Below, piece after piece: positions 36,051 through 41,113 of a stretch of 41,113 nucleotides of DNA. How positions within the stretch are numbered: position 1 is the stretch's first letter; every line of letters begins with the position of its first letter. A model generated the notes under the pieces. It was given only the letters and a program-made list of their open reading frames with translations, was not told where the DNA came from and did not search any database. The position numbers and the translations under genes are program-made. The stretch covers positions 1 to 41,113 of the forward strand of contig JAADGV010000122.1 in the NCBI GenBank assembly GCA_013152205.1. The letters run 5' to 3'. This stretch comes from Planctomycetota bacterium. Lineage in GTDB: Bacteria > Planctomycetota > Planctomycetia > Pirellulales > Lacipirellulaceae.

Positions 36051-36650
36051 ATCATTCAAGGAAAGAAAGGCGCCCGCGAATCACCCAGCGCAGCAAAGCA
36101 GGTAAAATTTGACAGGATAGCAGGATAAACCAGATGCGAGACCTCTGGTCGATCACAAAAATTGATTGAAAGAACACTGGAGCAGTTCCTTAAATTATGT
36201 AGCCACAGAGTTCATAGCGCGGCCTTTGGCCGCAAACAAAAAAAGGGAACCGCTAATCAGCGCTAATGCACGCTAATAGGTGAACGAAATGCGAAAAACA
36301 GGCATGAGATTAGCGTTTATTAGCGGTTTCCTTCTTTCAAAAAAGCGTGACAAAAAAACAAGTTTTTACGGGTTTGTCTTACAGAGAACACTGAGATAAG
36401 GTTACTCGCTTCAGTATTTTCTCTGAGACCTCGGTGTGCTCTGTGGCTATGCTTTATGCTTTTTATAGGAGATGCGCTAATCTTCACTCATCAAATTAGT
36501 GCCGATTAGCGAAGATTAGTGTTCCAACTTAGATACTCAAAGTGAAAAGGGTTGAACCACGAATGACGCGAATTTACACGAATAGGGTCGGAATTTAGCT
36601 CAAAATCCCCTTCCTGAGATGCGTCTGAGTTGGGTTGATTTAGGGCCTGA
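36051..36650. other. Repeat-packed spacer between rsmD and the converging secreted-protein gene
   Basis: No gene. It holds the nested palindromic element at 36200-36449, another short inverted repeat CTAATCTTC/GAAGATTAG (36478-36518) and most of copy B of the 172-bp element. Both flanking genes end here, so these repeats lie between two stop codons. Confidence 0.7.
36200..36449. repeat. Nested palindromic repeats
   Basis: Outer arms TAGCCACAGAG (36200-36210) and CTCTGTGGCTA (36439-36449) are exact inverses. Inside is a second inverted pair built from CCGCTAAT units, left 36246-36277 and right 36308-36331 (GGAACCGCTAAT against ATTAGCGGTTTCC). One element appears to have inserted into another. 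Confidence 0.7.
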
Positions 36651-36708
36651 CTAGGCCCTAAATATTCGTGCTATTCGTATGATTCGTGGTTGGTTGTTTT
36701 CACTTTGA
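36537..36708 (-). repeat. 172-bp palindromic element, copy B
   Basis: Inverted relative to copy A at 24968-25139, same length, 11 differences counted by eye. Short TTAGATA sequences lie just outside each end (36528-36534 and 36710-36716), possibly a target duplication. The right end overlaps the 3' end of the coding sequence at 36651. Confidence 0.9.
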
Positions 36709-37265
36709 GTTAGATAGATAACCGTCATGGGCAGATAGTGGCCTTCTTGCCAGGTCCAAAGTGGGCCCTGGGTGTGCAACACGCCGACTCGCCGGTTGCC
36801 GTGCCATTCCCAGCGACGATTGGTCATCAAGTCGAATACTTTTGGGATCGACGTTGAGAGATACAATTGCCATTGGTCGTTGGCATCGAGTTGTACAAAA
36901 ACGTCGCGTCCCAGCCCCTCGATACCACGGCTTAATGCGGGGGCATTTTCTTCGATTATTTGTTGACGTAGACGATCGGAAATTCTCAGATCGAATCGAT
37001 CGGCAGGCTGCATGCTGCCGGGGCCAAAGGCGTAGCGAAATTTGCCCCCTTCGATCGCGATCCCCCAAACGTGGCGCGAGAGTCGCGGATTGAAATACTT
37101 GTAAACGAAGCCCAACTTGATTTCGCCCTGTGGGACAGTTCTCAACTGCCTGGCGGGCGGGTTCACTCGGTAGACGGAGTTTCGGTCCAGCGCATCTTCT
37201 GCTTGCACAAACGCTGGCAAACAGATCAGTATCAACAGTGGGATAAATCGAATCGCTGAACGCAC
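36651..37265 (-). CDS. Secreted protein of unknown function with a repeat-derived C-terminus
   Basis: 204 residues from the GTG at 37263-37265, preceded by GGAG about 10 bases before. A signal peptide is evident (RSAIRFIPLLILICLPAFVQA-ED). The mature part is basic and beta-rich, with VYRVNPPARQLRTVPQGEIKLGFVYKYFNPRLSRHVWGIAIEGGKFRYAFGPGS and a Trp-rich end; no family recognised. The last 19 or so residues, after TVIYL, are encoded by copy B of the 172-bp repeat (TQSENNQPRIIRIARIFRA), so the original end was replaced. Earlier in-frame codons lie in another palindromic repeat and are not used here. Confidence 0.75.
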   Translation of the reverse strand: MRSAIRFIPLLILICLPAFVQAEDALDRNSVYRVNPPARQLRTVPQGEIKLGFVYKYFNPRLSRHVWGIAIEGGKFRYAFGPGSMQPADRFDLRISDRLRQQIIEENAPALSRGIEGLGRDVFVQLDANDQWQLYLSTSIPKVFDLMTNRRWEWHGNRRVGVLHTQGPLWTWQEGHYLPMTVIYLTQSENNQPRIIRIARIFRA

Positions 37266-37356
37266 GGCTTTGACTCCGGTTGGGTGTTGTGGTGGACTCT
37301 TAATGCAAAGGTGGACGTACTTACAATCCTCAAACTGAAAACAAGAGCGAAATTTC

Positions 37357-37480
37357 ACCACGGAGCCACGGGAGACACGGGAGACACAGAGTATTTTGAA
37401 TTGAAAGAACGCTGAGTCATATCCCCACTTCAAATTAGGCTAAATGGTTGTTTTCTCAGTGTCCTCCGTGACTCCGTGGT
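37357..37480. repeat. Palindromic element upstream of the secreted-protein gene
   Basis: Left arm from 37357 (ACCACGGAGCCACGGGAGACAC, with the GGGAGACAC unit doubled) and right arm 37455-37480 (inverse starting ACCACGGAGTCACGGAGGACAC). The interior has TTGAATTGAAAGAACGCTGAG. Nearby, 37330 carries TCAAACTGAAAAC, like the end of the 172-bp element. Confidence 0.75.
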
Positions 37481-37510
37481 TATTCTCTATTTTACTCTGA
37501 GTCACCGTCG

Positions 37511-38854
37511 CTACTCAGCTTGCTTTGGCAGGTGAACAAATTTGATGGCCGGTAGTTCGACGCTTCCGACCTTTGCTTTTTGAACTTCCAGCGAAAAGCC
37601 TTTGCCCTCTTCCAGCACTTGGTAAACCAACTCGCTGCCATCATAAGGGCTTGTTGGCAACTGTCCGCCAAACTTGTCGGCGACGTCTGCCAGCGTAGCG
37701 GGGTAACCGTCTGCCGATTGGGCAGCGGATACGGCCATGTTGATACGCAAAACGGCCAGCTCGGCCTCGTGGACTGCAAATAGGGCTGCAATCCGAGCAG
37801 GCTCCCAGGCACTGCTGTTCTTGGTTTCGATTAACTTTTGTTGATACTTGAGAGTTACCGCCTCGCCGCATCGGATCGACTCTGGCGATGAGTGCGTTAA
37901 GCACAACGCGGATTCTTTGGCCAGATCGAAGTAGACCGAACTCAAATTGTCCATGTAGCTGGTAAACGATTCTTTGCTATCGAAAGCTTCTCGCGGGATC
38001 CCTCGTTTCACCGACGCCTCGATGGCGGCCTTTCGCAAGCCCTCGGGGCCGGCTGCCGGTACGTCGGCTTCTAAGACCTCAAGCACCATCTCTGCCCAAG
38101 CTCCGTCGGGGTACGCATTTTGTAACGCTTTCATTCGCATCTTCGAGATGTTCGCTTCGGATTGCATCGTCAGGGCCGGCTGCACCATGTCGAGAGACGA
38201 GGCCGCAAGTACATCAAACGCATCGGACACAAAGATTGGCTCGGGGCAGTTGGCAGCCCAATGCCCCAGGGCGAAGTAAGCGGTTTCGAGTATTTCTACG
38301 CCAGCAAACGCTTCTGCTAGGGTTGTTTGATGGGTCATGTGTCGGCCCATTCGTAGGGTGGCCAGATAGACTTCGGCGGCTTCTTTCCATTGCCCCTCAG
38401 ATTGGCGTTGCAATCCATGTAGCGTTACCAATCGGGCTAGGTCGACCATCGACTCATTGTGGGGTAAAAGTGCCGATACCATGTAGTGCCGAAGGTCGAT
38501 TCCAAAATCAGCCACCGACTGATTGGCGCCGACGATGCCGCAACGAATGGCATGTCGCGACTCGATCAAGAGATCGTTGAGTTTGGCAAGTTCGGCGTCG
38601 GAGATGTCGGGAGTGACAATTTCCCAGATGGGTTTTCGTAGCACTTCGCGCATCGCTGGGTCAACAGCCGCTAGAAACAGGATTGCACGCTGGTAGTGAA
38701 TCGCGCCGTTCATCGCGGGACGAGGCATCGGCTGACTCAGATGTTCATGGGCAACGGCCATCGGCGCGCGGGTCGTAACAAGTGTTAACAACAGCATCAA
38801 GGCACAAGAAACGAATCGTCGAGGTGTTGAATCGTGATTACCTGTCGATTGCAT
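37511..38854 (-). CDS. Secreted helical protein of unknown function
   Basis: 447 residues. A signal peptide is present (RFVSCALMLLLTLVTTRAPMAVAHEH). The body is helical, with TPR-like segments such as LQRQSEGQWKEAAEVYLATLRMGRHM. The C-terminus, AQSADGYPATLADVADKFGGQLPTSPYDGSELVYQVLEEGKGFSLE, resembles the end of type II secretion pseudopilin-like or planctomycete-specific domains (DGYP-x-L-x-D). I do not assign a function. It is not obviously in an operon with its neighbours: 56 bp to the next gene upstream on the strand. Confidence 0.72.
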   Translation of the reverse strand: MQSTGNHDSTPRRFVSCALMLLLTLVTTRAPMAVAHEHLSQPMPRPAMNGAIHYQRAILFLAAVDPAMREVLRKPIWEIVTPDISDAELAKLNDLLIESRHAIRCGIVGANQSVADFGIDLRHYMVSALLPHNESMVDLARLVTLHGLQRQSEGQWKEAAEVYLATLRMGRHMTHQTTLAEAFAGVEILETAYFALGHWAANCPEPIFVSDAFDVLAASSLDMVQPALTMQSEANISKMRMKALQNAYPDGAWAEMVLEVLEADVPAAGPEGLRKAAIEASVKRGIPREAFDSKESFTSYMDNLSSVYFDLAKESALCLTHSSPESIRCGEAVTLKYQQKLIETKNSSAWEPARIAALFAVHEAELAVLRINMAVSAAQSADGYPATLADVADKFGGQLPTSPYDGSELVYQVLEEGKGFSLEVQKAKVGSVELPAIKFVHLPKQAE

Positions 38855-38914
38855 AGCGATGTTCCAATTTTTTATTCAAAGTAAATTTACGGATTTGATT
38901 GGTAACTTTTTGAA

Positions 38915-39340
38915 CTACCAGCCCCAAAGGCCTCGAGCGACTTCAATTCTTGCGGCTTCTCGCGACGTCACTAAGGGTCGCTGGCGTTGCAGGTTGGAAA
39001 ACGGTTTCGACACGGAACGTTGGGCATAGGGATTCCCTCCGCCGGTCCCGCCATAATAGGAGCGAAGACTTTTACTCACAGGAAGCCCGGACGGCGCAGT
39101 TCGGTCGTTCCTGTAAGGATTTCCGGTGAACCCGCCAACATGGCGAGTTGTGCTTGGCAACTGCCGACTGGTTGTTGGTGGCCGCGAGTAGGGGTAACTG
39201 CTTCGATACTGCGCCGTTGCCGTTGCCAGTACTCCAAATACTAGTACGCCAAATGCCAGTATCCCAAGAATTCCGATTGCGCCGCCGAAGAGAGTAAATC
39301 GGGAGGAACCAGACGAAAAAAACGTGCTCGGGCGAGACAT
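38915..39340 (-). CDS. Small single-pass membrane protein with a Gly/Ser/Arg/Pro-rich tail
   Basis: 141 residues from the ATG at 39338-39340, with GAAGG upstream. One long hydrophobic helix (about 17-43, LFGGAIGILGILAFGVLVFGVLATATAQ) is followed by a disordered region rich in Tyr, Pro, Ser, Arg and Gly (RSSYPYSRPPTTSRQL) and a short helical C-terminus (REAARIEVARGLWGW). No family recognised. The same strand and spacing suggest it may be co-transcribed with the gene at 37511. Function unknown. Confidence 0.7.
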   Translation of the reverse strand: MSRPSTFFSSGSSRFTLFGGAIGILGILAFGVLVFGVLATATAQYRSSYPYSRPPTTSRQLPSTTRHVGGFTGNPYRNDRTAPSGLPVSKSLRSYYGGTGGGNPYAQRSVSKPFSNLQRQRPLVTSREAARIEVARGLWGW

Positions 39341-39529
39341 GTCCAACAACCTTCTTCGCGAGTTGCTTCAAAAAATCGACTCAGGCGCAACGTCGGTCGA
39401 CTCGATAAGCACGGGGTAAATTTGGCTTCGCGTAATTATTTTGCTACAATCCTAGCCTAACTTGGCGTGATAGGACCGTCAAGTTTTGGAGTTCTAGCCG
39501 GCAACAATATCCTCCCTTGGCAAATCAAA

Positions 39530-40981
39530 ATGTGTTACCAAACTAACCAACGGCTCCGTCATTTCGTCGCACTGTTTGCAACGGCCTCATTTGCGTATTT
39601 AACGGCACAACCGCTACTTGCCGCCTTACCAGCAAAACCCAACGTTCTGGTGATTCTTTGCGACGACCTCGGCTACGGCGACCTGCAATGCTACGGGCAT
39701 CCTACGATCAAAACGCCCAATCTCGATCGCATGGCGGCTGAGGGCATTCGTTTCACTTCTTGCTACTCCGCCTCCCCCGTTTGTTCGTCGTCGCGGGCCG
39801 GTTTGCTCACGGGCAGAACTCCTAGCCGCACGGGTGTGTACGACTGGATACCGGATGGCCACCCGGTCCATCTTCCGGCAAAGGAAATTACGATTGCCAC
39901 GTTGCTGAAGCGGGCCGGCTATCAAACGGCCCATGTTGGCAAGTGGCATCTCAACGGCATGTTCAATTCTCCGGAGCAACCACAGCCGGGCGATCATGGG
40001 TTCGACCACTGGTTTTCTACGCAGAACAACGCATTTCCGTCGCACGAGAATCCCAACAATTTTGTCCGGAATGGCAAAGAGGTTGGCCCCTTAGAAGGTT
40101 TCTCATGTCAATTGGTCGCTGGCGAGGCAATTGCCTGGCTTGAATCTCGCAAGGAAGCTCAACCGTTCTTCTTGCAAGTCTGTCTACACGAACCGCACGA
40201 ACCGGTCGCCTCGCCGCCAGAGCTAGTCGACGAGTATCGGCCTCACGCAAAGAACGACGACCAGGCTCAGTATTTTGCGAATGTCGCGAATGTTGACGCG
40301 GCTGTCGGACGCATTCTGGCTTCGCTACACAAATTGAATCTCGACGAAAAAACGCTAGTCATCTTTACTTCGGATAATGGCCCAGAGACGCTGAAACGTC
40401 ACCGCAACGCTCGACGTAGTTACGGCAGCCCAGGCGAATTGCGAGGCATGAAACTTTGGTTGTACGAGGGAGGGATTCGTGTCGCGGGGTTGATGCGTTG
40501 GACGGGGCAGGTGCCGGCAAAACAGGTTGTTGATACGCCCGTTTGTAGCGTCGATCTGCTACCCACGCTTTGTGAGTTGGCCAAAACGCCGGTGCCCGAC
40601 GACCGTCCGCTGGATGGGACAAGCCTTGTGTCACTCCTACAAGGCGAACCGCTCAAGCGGACCAAGCCACTCTACTGGCACTACTACTGTGCGTTGGGGC
40701 AACCCAAAGTGGCCCTGCGTTCAGGCGATTGGATGATTCTTGGTCATCGGATAAGCCCGAATTTGCCAAAGAAGAGCAGAAACGTGACTCCGCTATCGAT
40801 GCGGGTGATTAAGTCGGCAACCCTAGGCAACTTTGAACTCTACAATCTGGCCAACGACCATCGTCAGCAGGAAGACGTCGGCAAACAGCATGCGAAAAAG
40901 CTAGAGACGTTGTCTCGTCAACTCGTTGCTCGCCACCAAGAGGTGCAAGCCGAGGGGCCCCGTTGGGAATTTAATGAGTAA
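39530..40981 (+). CDS. Arylsulfatase-type sulfatase, secreted
   Basis: 483 residues from the ATG at 39530, giving a signal peptide (RLRHFVALFATASFAYLTAQPLLA). The formylglycine motif is SPVCSSSRAGLLTGR, where Cys85 is the residue converted to formylglycine. The N-terminal metal-binding aspartates are in LCDDLGYGD, and further family sites (KWHLNGM, DNGPE, GGIRVAG) follow. It belongs to the large planctomycete S1 sulfatase group that desulfates algal polysaccharides; the exact substrate is unknown. Planctomycetes encode many such genes, and no polysaccharide-utilisation cluster is visible here. Confidence 0.93.
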   Translation: MCYQTNQRLRHFVALFATASFAYLTAQPLLAALPAKPNVLVILCDDLGYGDLQCYGHPTIKTPNLDRMAAEGIRFTSCYSASPVCSSSRAGLLTGRTPSRTGVYDWIPDGHPVHLPAKEITIATLLKRAGYQTAHVGKWHLNGMFNSPEQPQPGDHGFDHWFSTQNNAFPSHENPNNFVRNGKEVGPLEGFSCQLVAGEAIAWLESRKEAQPFFLQVCLHEPHEPVASPPELVDEYRPHAKNDDQAQYFANVANVDAAVGRILASLHKLNLDEKTLVIFTSDNGPETLKRHRNARRSYGSPGELRGMKLWLYEGGIRVAGLMRWTGQVPAKQVVDTPVCSVDLLPTLCELAKTPVPDDRPLDGTSLVSLLQGEPLKRTKPLYWHYYCALGQPKVALRSGDWMILGHRISPNLPKKSRNVTPLSMRVIKSATLGNFELYNLANDHRQQEDVGKQHAKKLETLSRQLVARHQEVQAEGPRWEFNE

Positions 40982-41002
40982 CGCGGGCCTATCTCAGGCA
41001 AT

Positions 41003-41030
41003 AGGAATTTCTCGCAAAGGCGCTAATACG
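41003..41030. repeat. Single arm of a dispersed palindromic element
   Basis: AGGAATTTCTCGCAAAGGCG resembles 34980 (AGGAATTTCTCGCAGAGCCG), and CTCGCAAAGGCGCTAA equals the right arm of the GxxExxY cassette at 28666 on the opposite strand. A matching second arm is not in the window. Confidence 0.6.
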
Positions 41031-41034
41031 CATT

Positions 41035-41113
41035 CTAATCTGAAGTAGCGCGATTGATGTAGGGGGCGGCGCAGACGGACTGGACTAAGGCCTCGTCCAG
41101 CACGGCTGTTTTC
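41035..41113 (-). CDS. C-terminal end of an unidentified protein (truncated by window edge)
   Basis: On the minus strand an open frame enters from the window end and stops at TAG (41037-41035). It reads LDEALVQSVCAAPYINRATSD before the stop, a plausible protein tail. Too short for a family call. It converges with the sulfatase gene. Confidence 0.4.
   Translation of the reverse strand, partial: KTAVLDEALVQSVCAAPYINRATSD

Overview
The window looks like a chromosomal segment of a planctomycete, most likely from the Pirellulales. The evidence is the combination of a PEP-CTERM surface protein, a Cys-type sulfatase, a Minf_1886-family protein, a membrane-anchored DUF11-repeat protein, secreted squalene-cyclase-like repeats, many secreted proteins without known function, and dense families of short palindromic intergenic repeats. 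This is family-level inference; there is no rRNA or marker gene to place it more precisely. No tRNA, rRNA or CRISPR array was seen.

Layout. 0-17 kb is mostly ordinary chromosomal genes: a truncated gene end, a secreted alpha-helical protein, a histone-deacetylase-family amidohydrolase, a DUF11 protein, then a minus-strand cluster (RicT/PSP1 protein, Minf_1886 protein, a 58-residue single-helix membrane protein, a secreted cyclase-like protein), a penicillin-acylase-family enzyme, a PEP-CTERM zinc metalloprotease with a clear terminator, a YhdH-type oxidoreductase, SlyX, a LuxR-type regulator, a VIT1/CCC1-type transporter, an isoprenylcysteine-methyltransferase-like membrane enzyme and glutamyl-Q tRNA(Asp) synthetase.

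17.1-19.8 kb is a complete mobile element of the IS1595 (ISXO2-like) type, with both ends and an 8-bp target duplication readable. It carries an XRE regulator, the transposase, a DUF3800 protein and a 52-residue protein. The XRE and transposase genes diverge from a compact region where two palindromes overlap good sigma-70 promoters, which looks like a built-in repressor switch. The right end may also donate a -35 box to the next chromosomal gene.

19.8-34.4 kb holds a DUF2089 regulator with a membrane TPR protein, a HAD phosphatase/mutase, an acetate-type sodium symporter with its DUF485 partner, a uracil-DNA-glycosylase-family protein, and the glutamate synthase genes gltB and gltD with a LysR regulator upstream. 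A GxxExxY gene, bracketed by inverted repeats, sits between gltB and gltD.

34.4-41.1 kb contains rsmD, three small secreted or membrane proteins and a sulfatase, separated by repeat-rich spacers. Between 22.7 and 37.5 kb several different palindromic elements with long imperfect inverted arms occur. Two of the repeat insertions have become coding: one in frame inside rsmD, and one supplying the C-terminus of a secreted protein. The most interesting signals are the self-regulated IS1595 element and the GxxExxY/palindrome association.
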